DNA of 64,000 nucleotides from Paenibacillus glycanilyticus (GTDB lineage Bacteria > Bacillota > Bacilli > Paenibacillales > Paenibacillaceae). The number at the start of each line of letters is the position of its first letter. Position 1 is the first letter of the stretch. Both the position numbers and the translations under genes were made by a program. The DNA is taken from the NCBI RefSeq assembly GCF_023715145.1, contig NZ_JAMBNP010000007.1:1-64000 (forward strand). Reading direction: 5' to 3'. This document shows, piece after piece, positions 1 to 9,341 of the stretch. Below the pieces are notes generated by a model that was given only the letters and a program-made list of their open reading frames with translations, did not search any database and was not told the origin of the DNA.

Positions 1-756
1 CCACATTCCCCTTATCCGTACGCACAGCCTCCTGAACGCCGTCGCTCCAGCCGGTAAAATGATAGCCCGTTGCCGGCTCGGCTTTCACTTCCGTTCCATC
101 GGCTCCATAATCGACTTCCTGCGTTGCCGTTCCGCTTACGCTTCCCCCTGCTCCCGCAGTATAGGTGAGCGTAAACGTGTTGATTGCGAATTCTGCAGCA
201 ACGTTCAGATTGCCGGTTACGTTCAAGTCCGTACGGCTTGCCGTCGTCACGCCGTCACTCCAACGCGTGAAGTGATAGCCCGTATCGGCAACTGCCGTTA
301 CTTCCGTTCCGTCCGCGCCATGCTGTACCGTTTGCAGCTTGTCGCCTGTCAACGTTCCATGCTGACCCTCCGCGTAGGTTAACGTATATTCGTTAATCGC
401 GAAGTTCGCCGTCACGTTCAGGTCAGCCACATTCCCCTTATCCGTACGCACAGCCTCCTGAACGCCGTCGCTCCAGCCGGTAAAATGATAGCCCGTTGCC
501 GGCTCGGCTTTCACTTCCGTTCCATCGGCTCCATAATCGACTTCCTGCGTTGCTGCTCCGCTTACGCTTCCCCCTGCTCCCGCAGTATAGGTGAGCGTAA
601 ACGTGTTGATTGCGAACTCTGCAGCAACGTTCAGATTGCCGGTTACGTTCAAGTCCGTACGGCTTGCCGTCGCTACGCCGTCACTCCAACGGACGAAGTG
701 ATAGCCCGTATCGGCGACTGCCGTTACTTCCGTTCCGTCCGCGCCATGGTTCGGGG
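1..756. repeat. Tandem 426-bp duplication inside the B-repeat gene
   Basis: The sequence beginning at position 1 reappears beginning at 427 with very few changes over about 330 bp, a period of 426 bp. That equals 142 codons, or two B-repeat units, so the array has grown by a two-unit step. Near identity at the DNA level implies recent duplication or gene conversion. Confidence 0.85.
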
Positions 757-2950
757 TCTGGTGAACAACCCCGGTCAAGGTTCCGTGCGCTCCCGCGGTA
801 TAAGTCAGATCGTATTGGTTAATTTCGAATTCCGCCGTTACCGAAAGGTTGGCCTGAACATTCTTTTCCTGGCGGGATGCCGTCGGCACGCCATCGCTCC
901 ACCGGGCAAAATGATACCCCGTATTCGCTACGGCAGTTACCGTCTGTCCGTCTGTTCCGAAATCTACCGTTTGAATGGCATTCTGGTCAATGCTTCCCCC
1001 AGCCCCAGCCGTGTAGGTCAAAACATATTTATTAATTGCAAATAACGCCGTAACGTTGTTGCTGCCCAAAACCGCGATGTCCGTCCGGGAAGCTGTCGTA
1101 ATCCCGTCGCTCCAGCCAACGAAGCTGTAGCCCGGATTCGGATTGGCCGTTACCTCGCTGCCGTTTGAGCCATGCGTTACCGTCTGAGAGGTTTCGCCGG
1201 ACAAGCTTCCGCCTGCTGCTGCCGTATAAGTCAGCGTGTATTCATTAATCGCAAAGCTGGCCGTAAAGCTTTTGTCGACCCTAATATCGCGATCCACGCG
1301 AGTGACATCCTCCAAGCCATCACTCCAGCCCGTGAAGTGATAACCCGCATTAGGCGTTGCCGTTACGGATTGGCCGTCGGATCCAGCCTCCACGGTCTGA
1401 ACCTGCGATGCTTGTCCCCCAATGCTGCCTCCGGCACCTGCCGTATAAGTAAGCTTGTAGGTATCAATCGCAAATTGCGCGGTTACGTTCAAATTCCCCG
1501 TAACGTTATTGTCCGTTCGGCTTGCGCTCGCATTGCCGTCGCTCCAGCTTACGAAGTGATAGCTTGGATCCGCTACAGCCGTTACGGTAGCCGCGCTCCC
1601 GCCATGCGGAACATTTTGAGCTGCATCCCCCGTAAGAGTGCCGTGCTCTCCTGCCGTATAGTTGAGCTCATAGACGATGATCTCAAAATTAGCGGTTACG
1701 TCGAGATCGCCGGTAATATTGTTGTCCGTCCGGATTGGGTTCGTGTCGCCGTCGCTCCAATTAACGAATCGGTAACCCGTATTGCCAACGGCCGTTACGG
1801 TAGTCGCGCTTCCCCCAGTCCGAACGCCCTGCGCCGTATTTCCGCTAATCGAACCGTTCGGGCCCGCCGTATAGTTGCGTTTATGCTGTGCCATCAGTAT
1901 GGTGCCGTTCGAGCCAAGCGCCATAAACTCTCCGTTTACGTACGCCGCCCCATACAAGACGGCTGTCGTTCCGCTCGTGCGCTGCTGCCAGTTCTGCCCG
2001 TCCGATGAACTCAGAATCGCGCCATTCCCGCCAACGATGAGGAACGTACCGTCGCCGTATGCGGCTCCGTAGAACGTGCCGCTTGCCGGAGGAGTACTGG
2101 CCGTCCAATCCGCTCCGTTCGGAGACGTAAGGATTTTGCCGCTGCTTCCGACCGCAACGAATAACCCGTTGCCATATGTAATCCCTCGCAGCGTCGTTGT
2201 GACGCCGGAGTTTTGAGCTGTCCAGTTCACTCCGTTCGGCGAGCTGAGAATGGTGCCTCCGCTGCCAACCGCAACATAGGTCCCTCCGCCGAATGCGACC
2301 GCGTTAAGCGCGCCGCTGCCTGCAGCCGTCTGAGACACCCATGTTGTACCATTGCTGGATGTCAGTATGGCTTGCGTCTGATTAAAATTAATATCGTTAC
2401 TCGCCCCAACCGCTACATAACCCAGGTTTCCGTACGTTACGCCGTACAGGGTAGTTCCCGACTCGCCGGGAAGCGATCTGGAGGTCCAGTTCACCCCGTC
2501 ATTCGAAGTCATGATCTTTCCGTAATAGCTCTGTTGCCCGTACATGATATATTGCGAATATCCCACTCCTACAAAACTAACAGGACCGCCGGATGCCAAG
2601 CTTCTAATCTCGTGATTCACGCCAGTAGATAGAGTTGTCCATTCTACTCCCGTTGTTGAGTTGCGGTATAAGCTCCCTTGGTGCATATCGCCCTGATTGC
2701 TGTTATAAAAGGGCATTGGCGGGGTACCCGTTGCAACGATCGTTCCATTGCCGTAAGCCGCCGTACGGAACGAATCCGTAGAATCGGTCGAGCCTGACGG
2801 CTTTGCTATCCAGGACAAGCCATCCAGCGCATCCGTTCCTCCGCCTGCAAATGCCCTGCCAACGCCGATACCCGCCGCCTGCAGCAGGCCTGCTACCATT
2901 GCAAAGACGAGTACAATTGCTATTTTCTTGTTTACTGCATGACGACTCAT
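1..2950 (-). CDS. Secreted beta-propeller plus InlB-type B-repeat protein (partial, C-terminus off window)
   Basis: The minus-strand frame is open from a start near 2950 to the window edge, so the C-terminus is missing. It begins with a signal peptide (basic start, hydrophobic core, AFA-GG cleavage-like site). Next come about seven propeller-like repeats of the form YGNGxFVAVGSxGxILSS (roughly 2850-1880), as in BNR/Ycf48-like propellers. Then follow eight complete and one partial repeat of about 71 residues with TYTAGAGGS, GYHFxxWSDG, TASRTD and NVTAxFAIN motifs, typical of the divergent InlB B-repeat family. Likely a secreted or wall-associated adhesin or binding protein; the ligand is unknown. 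In-frame ATGs at 2977 and 2989 are alternative starts. The last repeats are products of a recent duplication. Confidence 0.8.
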   Translation of the reverse strand, partial: MSRHAVNKKIAIVLVFAMVAGLLQAAGIGVGRAFAGGGTDALDGLSWIAKPSGSTDSTDSFRTAAYGNGTIVATGTPPMPFYNSNQGDMHQGSLYRNSTTGVEWTTLSTGVNHEIRSLASGGPVSFVGVGYSQYIMYGQQSYYGKIMTSNDGVNWTSRSLPGESGTTLYGVTYGNLGYVAVGASNDINFNQTQAILTSSNGTTWVSQTAAGSGALNAVAFGGGTYVAVGSGGTILSSPNGVNWTAQNSGVTTTLRGITYGNGLFVAVGSSGKILTSPNGADWTASTPPASGTFYGAAYGDGTFLIVGGNGAILSSSDGQNWQQRTSGTTAVLYGAAYVNGEFMALGSNGTILMAQHKRNYTAGPNGSISGNTAQGVRTGGSATTVTAVGNTGYRFVNWSDGDTNPIRTDNNITGDLDVTANFEIIVYELNYTAGEHGTLTGDAAQNVPHGGSAATVTAVADPSYHFVSWSDGNASASRTDNNVTGNLNVTAQFAIDTYKLTYTAGAGGSIGGQASQVQTVEAGSDGQSVTATPNAGYHFTGWSDGLEDVTRVDRDIRVDKSFTASFAINEYTLTYTAAAGGSLSGETSQTVTHGSNGSEVTANPNPGYSFVGWSDGITTASRTDIAVLGSNNVTALFAINKYVLTYTAGAGGSIDQNAIQTVDFGTDGQTVTAVANTGYHFARWSDGVPTASRQEKNVQANLSVTAEFEINQYDLTYTAGAHGTLTGVVHQTPNHGADGTEVTAVADTGYHFVRWSDGVATASRTDLNVTGNLNVAAEFAINTFTLTYTAGAGGSVSGAATQEVDYGADGTEVKAEPATGYHFTGWSDGVQEAVRTDKGNVADLNVTANFAINEYTLTYAEGQHGTLTGDKLQTVQHGADGTEVTAVADTGYHFTRWSDGVTTASRTDLNVTGNLNVAAEFAINTFTLTYTAGAGGSVSGTATQEVDYGADGTEVKAEPATGYHFTGWSDGVQEAVRTDKGNV

Positions 2951-3097
2951 CGAGCTCCCCCAGATGTTTCTATTCATCACCTGATCCATCCCATCCTCAA
3001 ATATGACAAAATACGATAATGCTAAACAGTATCATATACCATACTAACGAACTAATCTATCAACTTATAACAGAAAAGGCGCTGCCTTTAAAACGCG

Positions 3098-3130
3098 AAA
3101 AAACCGGCTATCGCCGATAGCCGGTTTTTT
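3098..3130 (-). terminator. Intrinsic terminator after the inositol monophosphatase gene
   Basis: A perfect stem ACCGGCTATCG/CGATAGCCGGT is flanked by A and T runs on both sides, so it can work in either direction. It lies 50 bp past the stop of the 3180-4037 gene and separates it from the repeat-protein gene. Confidence 0.85.
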
Positions 3131-3179
3131 GACTCTACTTCACTGAAATGCTCAATAATACCTTTTATTAAGCCGCCTA

Positions 3180-4037
3180 TTATTTCACGGCGTCTGCTGC
3201 CGCAAGCGCATCAAGGAACGGGTGATGAACCTTTCCATTGGAAGCAACGACATTGCGGACGCCCAGGTTGTACGGTTGCCCCAGCGTATCGGTTACTGTA
3301 CCGCCCGATTCTTGAATCAACAGCGCGCCTGCCGCCAAATCCCAGCTGTTCAGGCCAATCTCCCAGAAGCCGCTTAACCGTCCTGCAGCGACATACGCCA
3401 TATGAAGCGCAGCCGAACCACCGGAACGGATATTGCGAACTTGCGGCACCAATGCCTGAAGCCCTTTCATATTAAGCGGCAGCGCATAACCCGCGTCTGG
3501 CGGAAAACCCGTGGCAATCAGGCTGGTCTTCAGCGTATCCTCGCCAGACACGCTCATCCGTTTGCCATGCACGTAAGCTCCTTTGCCTTTCTCGGCAATA
3601 AACAGCTCGTCGCGCATCGGATCATAGACTACGCCTAGAATAACCTCGCCTTTATGGGCAAGCGCAATGGAAACGACAAAGAACGGAAATCCGTGCACGA
3701 AGTTGGTTGTCCCGTCGATCGGGTCAACAATCCACAGATACTCCTCTTCGCTCAGTTCTGCAAGCGCCCGTGCGGATGCTTCCGGACCCGGCTCAACGCC
3801 CTCTTCGCCCAAGAAGGAATGATGAGGGAAATGGGTCAGCACAAGACGCTTAATCAGTGTCTCCGAGCCTTTATCCACTTCCGTCACCAAATCCTGCGCG
3901 GAATATTTTATATCAAGCTTCTCATAGTTTCCCAGCTTAGACTTAATCCATTCTCCAGCTTTAGCCGCGCAGTTGATCGCCACGGCGGCGAAGCTTTTGC
4001 CTCCGACGACGGTGCCCTGCTGATCACTTACAGTCAC
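3180..4037 (-). CDS. suhB: Inositol monophosphatase family protein
   Basis: A 285-residue member of the Mg-dependent, Li-sensitive phosphatase superfamily, which hydrolyses inositol-1-phosphate or related sugar phosphates. The metal-binding signatures are visible in order: GEEG near residue 78, DPIDGTTNF near 106-114, and WDLAAGALL near 228. Length is close to the family norm of about 260-290. The only usable start is GTG at 4037, because an in-frame stop lies three codons upstream. It is a single gene with its own terminator. The true substrate cannot be told from sequence. Confidence 0.9.
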   Translation of the reverse strand: MTVSDQQGTVVGGKSFAAVAINCAAKAGEWIKSKLGNYEKLDIKYSAQDLVTEVDKGSETLIKRLVLTHFPHHSFLGEEGVEPGPEASARALAELSEEEYLWIVDPIDGTTNFVHGFPFFVVSIALAHKGEVILGVVYDPMRDELFIAEKGKGAYVHGKRMSVSGEDTLKTSLIATGFPPDAGYALPLNMKGLQALVPQVRNIRSGGSAALHMAYVAAGRLSGFWEIGLNSWDLAAGALLIQESGGTVTDTLGQPYNLGVRNVVASNGKVHHPFLDALAAADAVK

Positions 4038-4283
4038 AGTCCATCACTCTACTCTCTTCATAGTTTTACCACAATAGGATGGTATAAGGTTCGGTATCGG
4101 AGAAGCCTCGACAGACTTCTCTGGAATGCTTTTTAATTATATGTTCGTTTCTTATACGGATGACTTCCTATGCAAGTTTCGCATTAGTAAAAACGCTTCT
4201 CCATCCTGGGAAGGCGGAGCATAAGCTTGCGGTTATATAGAGCAAATATATACTTCCTATATTTCAAAAATATTAACGTAGTG

Positions 4284-5105
4284 TTACAACTTCGTCAAAC
4301 CTTCGTAGATCAATTGGCCCGCCAGCAGCAATAAAGTAATCCGCAGCAGCCAGAGCAGGCCCTTCCCGCTCATCCGTCCCGCAATCATGGCCCCCAGCTT
4401 GCCGCCAATCCACGCCCCCGGCACAAGGGCCAGCACAATCCAGTAATTAATCTCCCCCAGCCAGCCGTGCATCCCGCTTCCGAGAATGGAAGATAGAAAG
4501 ATGACAAACATGGAGGTTGCCGTAGCCGTATGCGGCGGAAAGCGGAAGAGCAGCACCATTAAAGGCACAAACAAAGAGCCCCCGCCAATGCCAAACAAGC
4601 CGGAGATCAGACCAACGGCAAAACCGATCGATAGAGCGGGAACCATCGCGTACCCATACGTCTGCTCTTGTCCTTTGGCATCAATGACGGTCCGCTGAAT
4701 AGGCCATTGCCGGTTAATCGGCTTCAGGTAATCTCTCGCAACGAGCAGACCCGCCATAAGCAGCATGAATATACCAAAGGACAGCGAGAACGCAGCTCCG
4801 TGAAACCGGCCAGTCAACGCGGATCCGATCATTGCCGCAGGACCGCTTGTGATAAAAAACAGCCAGCCGCTCTTGAAGTCGACCAGCTTCTTCTTCGCAT
4901 AGCTTAGCGTTGAAGCAAGCGCCGTTATGATAAGCATCGTCAATGAAGTGCCTACGGCCGTTGCATGGCTGATCTCACCGCCCGTGAGCTCAGGTCCCAG
5001 CAGCATAAGCACCGGGACGATAATAATGCCGCCTCCAAGACCGACAATACTGCCGAACATCGCTGCCACAACACCTAGCAGCGCCAGAAGAATCCACTCC
5101 AACAT
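4284..5105 (-). CDS. TauE/SafE family membrane permease
   Basis: A 273-residue integral membrane protein with about eight hydrophobic segments and the two family repeats, each with a glycine-rich motif: GSIVGLGGGIIIVP near residue 18 and GLISGLFGIGGGSLFVP near 165. TauE/SafE proteins are proposed exporters of sulfite, sulfoacetate or other small anions. The ATG at 5105 is preceded by AAGGA. The sulfonate-use genes of this window are 50 kb away, so a functional link is only a guess. Confidence 0.85.
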   Translation of the reverse strand: MLEWILLALLGVVAAMFGSIVGLGGGIIIVPVLMLLGPELTGGEISHATAVGTSLTMLIITALASTLSYAKKKLVDFKSGWLFFITSGPAAMIGSALTGRFHGAAFSLSFGIFMLLMAGLLVARDYLKPINRQWPIQRTVIDAKGQEQTYGYAMVPALSIGFAVGLISGLFGIGGGSLFVPLMVLLFRFPPHTATATSMFVIFLSSILGSGMHGWLGEINYWIVLALVPGAWIGGKLGAMIAGRMSGKGLLWLLRITLLLLAGQLIYEGLTKL

Positions 5106-5157
5106 GTTCCTTCACCGCTTTCTCTGGATGAGCCTTGCCTAAGCCTATCTGCACAAA

Positions 5158-5224
5158 ATAACACCGCCAAGGTGAAACGGCCTCCGCTCTTACAGCGGCT
5201 GTGCTCGTTCCATGACGGTGTTAT
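5158..5224 (-). terminator. Probable long hairpin terminator after uvsE
   Basis: ATAACACCG at 5158-5166 pairs with CGGTGTTAT at 5216-5224 around a branched interior. On the minus strand the second arm runs into TTATTTTG. It lies directly downstream of the uvsE stop. The large loop makes efficiency uncertain. Confidence 0.5.
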
Positions 5225-5227
5225 CGA

Positions 5228-6244
5228 TTAAGGGTCGATCTCCACAGTACCGTCGTCAACAATCCGGATTCCGGTATCTTGTGCGGCTAACTCCTTCAAA
5301 TCCTCCATCAGCTTAAGCAGAGCGGCATCCTTCTGCTTCGCTTCCAGCATGCAATCCAGCCTGGGTGTTGTGGATGCGACACTCTTCAGAAACTGCACAA
5401 GGGGCTCCGGATCGAGGAAATCCGCATGCCCCCTGGGATCGGAAAGGCTTTTTGGGCTTGAAGCATGGATTTTGGGCGGCAGCCCACCCTCTTCAAGACC
5501 AAGCCGCTGCTCCTCCAGGCTCCAAGTACGGGCAATTCTTGGCCATAAGCCGGCCGACAGCTCGTCCATCGTGACATCGCCGCTGTTTACGGCATGATGG
5601 TGAATATCGAGTACCATCGGTACGCCAACCGCTTCCGCAGCGGCAACCGTCTCTCTGACATTAAATGTTTTATCGTCATTTTCGAGCGTAACCCGATGCT
5701 TGTACCTTTCGGACAAAGCACCGAACTGCTCGATGAACCGTTCGCCGGACAGCTTCTTATCCCCATAGGCTCCGCCCATATGAATATTGCATTTCACCGT
5801 CTCCGGCAGCTCCATAGCTTCGAGAATCCGGATGTGGTAATCGAGGTCCCTCTGCGATTTCATCAGAACATCAGGCCGGTTCGTGCTGAATACGCAGAAA
5901 TGATCGGGATGGAACGATGTCCTCATCCCCGTCTTTTTCGCATAGTCGCCTATCTCTTTCATCGCCGGACGAAGCACGGGAAACGGATCCCAGTCTAAAA
6001 GGTCCTCATGCGTAGCCAGCGGAATCAGCTTGGAGGAGAACCGGTACATATGGATGTCATGGGCATTGGCATGCTTCATGATTCGCAGCGTGCTCCGCAG
6101 ATTCTCCTCTGCGATCCGCTCCATCCTCCGTATGCCGGCTTCCCGGTCATTCAGCTTGGTGAGGGTGGCAAACGTCATCGTCCGCGACGGTGAGGCATTC
6201 TCCAGAATCATACTCATCGCAACAAATCCGAACCGGACGATCAT
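5228..6244 (-). CDS. uvsE: UV damage endonuclease UvsE
   Basis: A 338-residue homologue of UVDE/UvsE, which nicks DNA 5' to UV photoproducts and starts an excision pathway independent of UvrABC, useful in spores. The TIM-barrel metal ligands appear in the expected order: SFHPDHF near 113, CNIHMGG near 152, TLENDD near 189, DIHHH near 216 and IHASSPK near 263. The start ATG at 6244 lies 6 bp after the stop of the upstream small gene, so the two are probably co-transcribed and translationally coupled. Confidence 0.93.
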   Translation of the reverse strand: MIVRFGFVAMSMILENASPSRTMTFATLTKLNDREAGIRRMERIAEENLRSTLRIMKHANAHDIHMYRFSSKLIPLATHEDLLDWDPFPVLRPAMKEIGDYAKKTGMRTSFHPDHFCVFSTNRPDVLMKSQRDLDYHIRILEAMELPETVKCNIHMGGAYGDKKLSGERFIEQFGALSERYKHRVTLENDDKTFNVRETVAAAEAVGVPMVLDIHHHAVNSGDVTMDELSAGLWPRIARTWSLEEQRLGLEEGGLPPKIHASSPKSLSDPRGHADFLDPEPLVQFLKSVASTTPRLDCMLEAKQKDAALLKLMEDLKELAAQDTGIRIVDDGTVEIDP

Positions 6245-6250
6245 AATGAA

Positions 6251-6568
6251 TTATACCTTCTCTCCGAAAAACATCTCGTACGCGAGAGCCGTCTGGATGC
6301 GAGCCTCCTCTTCTGTCAGCTTGCGCACCAGCTCCATCTCCACTTCGGTCACTTCTTCGCCCTGGAAATTAATCTCCGCGATTGAAGCGAGGATACGGAC
6401 GATTGCAATCGCTTCGTTGTTAGGCGTATAAGCGATCACTTTCTGACCGGTCGGGAAGACGCGGAACCCGCTCTTCACCATTTTGCCCCTTCCGTATTCA
6501 AGCAATTCATACAGCTCTTGCTCCGATTTGAATTTGCATACGGAATTAAACTCTGTTGCAAAACCCAT
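6251..6568 (-). CDS. Small conserved protein, possibly DUF2584-like
   Basis: A 105-residue soluble protein with no signal peptide or membrane segment. A central part of the form KMVKSGFRVFPTGQKV...NNEAIAIVRI loosely resembles DUF2584 proteins of Bacillales; this is a weak match from memory and no function is known. It has a strong TAGGAGG ribosome binding site. Its 5' leader is a two-copy hairpin array that starts at the ddl stop codon, and uvsE follows 6 bp downstream. The gene order ddl, this gene, uvsE suggests one transcript. Confidence 0.7.
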   Translation of the reverse strand: MGFATEFNSVCKFKSEQELYELLEYGRGKMVKSGFRVFPTGQKVIAYTPNNEAIAIVRILASIAEINFQGEEVTEVEMELVRKLTEEEARIQTALAYEMFFGEKV

Positions 6569-6587
6569 TATGAATACCTCCTAAAAA

Positions 6588-6702
6588 GAATGATCACCCA
6601 AACAGCCTTAATGGGCTGTTCGTGATGATTCTTGCATCGTAAGCATAAGCCTAAAGAATGATCACCCAAACAGCCTTAATGGGCTGTTCGTGATGATTCG
6701 CA
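6588..6702 (-). repeat. Hairpin array A: two hairpins, 68-bp period
   Basis: Two copies of a 46-nt imperfect hairpin (arms AATCATCACGAACAGCC and GGCTGTTTGGGTGATCATT) start at 6588 and 6656. They are separated by a 22-nt linker that on the minus strand contains ATGCTTACGATG. The array fills the gap between the ddl stop and the TTTTAGGAGG ribosome binding site of the next gene. It belongs to the same family as the arrays at 9342, 17209 and 50410. Confidence 0.9.
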
Positions 6703-6704
6703 AG

Positions 6705-7838
6705 CTAGTTGCCGCCGCTTCCCCCGTAATCGATCGTCTGTTTATCCGCGTAACGCTTTAGCGCCAGCTCGATCAGCTTATCAAGCAAGTCCCGGTACGG
6801 AAGTCCCGACTCCTTCCACATCAGCGGGTACATGCTGATTGGCGTGAAGCCCGGCATCGTGTTCACTTCGTTGATGAAGAGCTGGCCGTCGTTCTTGCGG
6901 AGGAAGAAATCAACCCGCGACAGCCCCGCCCCGTCAATCGCAAGAAAAGCCCGCAGCGCCATGTCCCGCACCGCTTCGGCCGTCTTGTTCGGAATATTCG
7001 CCGGAATATGAATGGTAGACTTCCCGTCCACATACTTTGCCTTATAGTCGTAAAATTCATTAGACGGAGCAATCTCTCCCGGAACGGAAACCTTCGGATC
7101 CTCATTGCCAAGCACGCTGACTTCAATTTCTCTGGCATCCACAAACTCTTCAATAATAACCCTGCGGTCGTACCGGAAGGCAAAGTCTATCGCAGCGATC
7201 AGCTCCTCGCGGTTCTTCGCTTTGGAGATGCCAACGCTGGATCCCAGATTGGAGGGCTTCACAAAGCAAGGATAACCTAACGCTACTTCACATTCCATAA
7301 TAAAAAAGGAGGCGTCCTTCTCCCACTGCGCCCGATTGAAATATCGGAAGACGCATTGCGGAAGACCCTCATAGGCGAATATCTTCTTCATCGTAATCTT
7401 GTCCATCCCGGCAGCGGAGGCTAAAACCCCGGCTCCCACATAGGGGATGTCCGCAATATCCAGCAGCCCCTGGATGGTTCCGTCTTCTCCAAACGGACCA
7501 TGAAGCAGCGGAAAAACAACATCAATCGGCTGGCCGCTGCCTGTAGAAGCTCCGCTGCTGGCCGCCAAACGATCCAGAAGCGGAGCGAGGGGAATCGCGG
7601 GGGGCGCAGGTACCTGCGCCCCGACAGCCGGGACAAGCTTAAGCTCATCAATGGCGGAAGGCTTCCCGCCAAGCACCGGCCCAACTCTCCACTCGCCAAG
7701 CCTCGTAATATAAAATGGCGTTATTTCATATTTTGCGTAATCGAGCTCGCCCATCACCGCAAACGCCGTCTGCAGCGATACGTCATGCTCTCCCGACTTC
7801 CCCCCGTAAATCAACCCTAAGTGTACTTTCTTCCCCAT
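6705..7838 (-). CDS. ddl: D-alanine--D-alanine ligase
   Basis: A 377-residue ATP-grasp ligase that makes the D-Ala-D-Ala dipeptide for peptidoglycan. Visible motifs are GGKSGEHDVS near the N-terminus, HGPFGEDGTIQG, the glycine-rich loop PSNLGSSVGISK, the omega-loop sequence EFYDYKAKY and the metal-binding FINEVNTMPGF. Tyr in the omega loop fits D-Ala-D-Ala rather than the D-Ala-D-Lac (Van-type) specificity. A Ser/Gly/Ala/Pro-rich insertion lies around residues 70-100. GGAGGTACCTT precedes the ATG. Confidence 0.95.
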   Translation of the reverse strand: MGKKVHLGLIYGGKSGEHDVSLQTAFAVMGELDYAKYEITPFYITRLGEWRVGPVLGGKPSAIDELKLVPAVGAQVPAPPAIPLAPLLDRLAASSGASTGSGQPIDVVFPLLHGPFGEDGTIQGLLDIADIPYVGAGVLASAAGMDKITMKKIFAYEGLPQCVFRYFNRAQWEKDASFFIMECEVALGYPCFVKPSNLGSSVGISKAKNREELIAAIDFAFRYDRRVIIEEFVDAREIEVSVLGNEDPKVSVPGEIAPSNEFYDYKAKYVDGKSTIHIPANIPNKTAEAVRDMALRAFLAIDGAGLSRVDFFLRKNDGQLFINEVNTMPGFTPISMYPLMWKESGLPYRDLLDKLIELALKRYADKQTIDYGGSGGN

Positions 7839-7862
7839 AAGGTACCTCCGGTATGATTAATT

Positions 7863-9230
7863 TTAGAAGTGGTCCGCAATATGAAAAAAACGATATCTCG
7901 TTTGCTCTGTCCATGCATAGGAGTCGCGGTAGTCCCAGAACCGGTGCCTGCTCGGAACCGTATTGGCATTCACGAGCGGCATGCCCGCGGCGTCAAAAGC
8001 GGTAATGATGGTGCTGTGCTGATAACGGTTATCCCCGTTCCAATCGTACGTAATAACGTCGCCAAGCTGCAGCTCCTCCACCGATTGAACGACGGTAGCG
8101 TGCAGGCCGGAGTTCCGCTTGCCTGACAAATAATTGGTCAGCGCATTGGATACAGCCCAGCTGTAGCTCCACCATTCCTTGCCGCCGTTTCGGCCTTTGT
8201 ACCACCAGCCGCTTTCTCTTTTACCAGTATAGTTCATAGGCGCGTGACCTGCAAAGAGACACTGGGAAATATAGTTAGTGCAGTTTACATCAAATTCTTC
8301 GTAGGCCGGATTCCCTTCATTCCACCAACGGTCCGCATAGGCTGCAGCCAGCTCGCGCCGGTATGGAATGCCTTTCACTCGCTGCTTGAGCTGCGGATAC
8401 AGGTCCAGATTCAGAAAAGGCGTTGAACGGAAGACCGACGCCTCACGGGTCTGATCAAGACCTTCTTCCTCCACCGCTCCCGTATATTCGGATACTCCGA
8501 ATCTTGGCCGCCGCTCGGCAATCACCGGTTCAATCCGGAAAACCCGCCACGAGCCTCCCGACTGGTTGAGCCATATTCGCTCGAGCTCGGTTCGCTCCTC
8601 CAGGTAATACAGTCCCGACTGCTCCATTTGCCTTTTGATGTGAAGCTTCACGAGCACCGACACCTCGGCGGGGGATTCGTTCACCTTGATGAGCTCTGCC
8701 TTGGTCTCGCCCCTTGCTGGCAGAACGCCGCGGTACAGATCTCTTTCCCGCAGCCGCTCAAGCCGGTAACGAAGCCGCAGGCCATGATCTTTATCATCTA
8801 TAAAATCATCAAGAGCGGCATAATGCTGGTCCGTCTCTGCCTTATTATATAAGTTCACATATTTGGATATTGCGCTCTTCCACTCTCCTGCCGCTTCCCG
8901 CTTCCCCGCTCCCGCCTGCTCGGAGGAACGAAGCAAGGAAGACAGCTTCTGACGCGTCTCTTTGCCGGCAGTATGTCCGGCAGACGGCTGGGCAGACTTT
9001 GGAGGTGCGGATTGGATGGGTAGCTCTCTTGGCGGTGTTTGGCTGCCCCGCTGCTCACGGACGGCAGTTTCCGGCGCTTCGAACGAAGGACGGTGTGTCT
9101 CTGGCGCATCCGCTTTATTGGAGTGCACGGACGGCTGGCTCACACGCACTGCCGCCGGCTGGAGCAGTAAAGCTTTGCTTGGCCGCTGCTTGTCGGCAGA
9201 ATTCCTTGTTCGATCCGATCGCGTAGACAT
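7863..9230 (-). CDS. Amidase-domain (Amidase_6-like) protein
   Basis: The last 150 residues form a putative amidase domain of the Bacillales sporulation/cell-wall type: RWWNEGNPAYEEFDVNCTNYISQCLFAG with the likely catalytic Cys, then QHSTII with the likely His. The N-terminal 100 residues are Ser/Pro/Gln-rich and probably disordered, and the middle resembles a cystatin/NTF2-like region. No clear signal peptide is seen. I chose ATG at 9230 (455 aa) because GGGAGGGG sits 5 bp before it. The upstream ATG at 9290 has no ribosome binding site. It runs divergently from acnA. Confidence 0.75.
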   Translation of the reverse strand: MSTRSDRTRNSADKQRPSKALLLQPAAVRVSQPSVHSNKADAPETHRPSFEAPETAVREQRGSQTPPRELPIQSAPPKSAQPSAGHTAGKETRQKLSSLLRSSEQAGAGKREAAGEWKSAISKYVNLYNKAETDQHYAALDDFIDDKDHGLRLRYRLERLRERDLYRGVLPARGETKAELIKVNESPAEVSVLVKLHIKRQMEQSGLYYLEERTELERIWLNQSGGSWRVFRIEPVIAERRPRFGVSEYTGAVEEEGLDQTREASVFRSTPFLNLDLYPQLKQRVKGIPYRRELAAAYADRWWNEGNPAYEEFDVNCTNYISQCLFAGHAPMNYTGKRESGWWYKGRNGGKEWWSYSWAVSNALTNYLSGKRNSGLHATVVQSVEELQLGDVITYDWNGDNRYQHSTIITAFDAAGMPLVNANTVPSRHRFWDYRDSYAWTEQTRYRFFHIADHF

Positions 9231-9341
9231 GGCTACCCCTCCCATTCCTGTATTTGCTGGTTCATTATATGAGCAAATGTAAGATTTCATGTAACAATCA
9301 CCATGGGGCTTGGGAACACTACCGAAGTAAACAGCCCATGC

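Noticed and set aside
485-1045. Plus-strand open frames across the first 2.6 kb
   Set aside because: They mirror the B-repeat gene on the minus strand, which has a signal peptide and known repeat motifs; the plus frames have no domain or ribosome binding site.
6588-6702. Intrinsic terminator of ddl
   Set aside because: The hairpins lack a following T tract in the ddl direction beyond TTTT before AGGAGG, and the same element occurs before acnA where no gene precedes on that strand.
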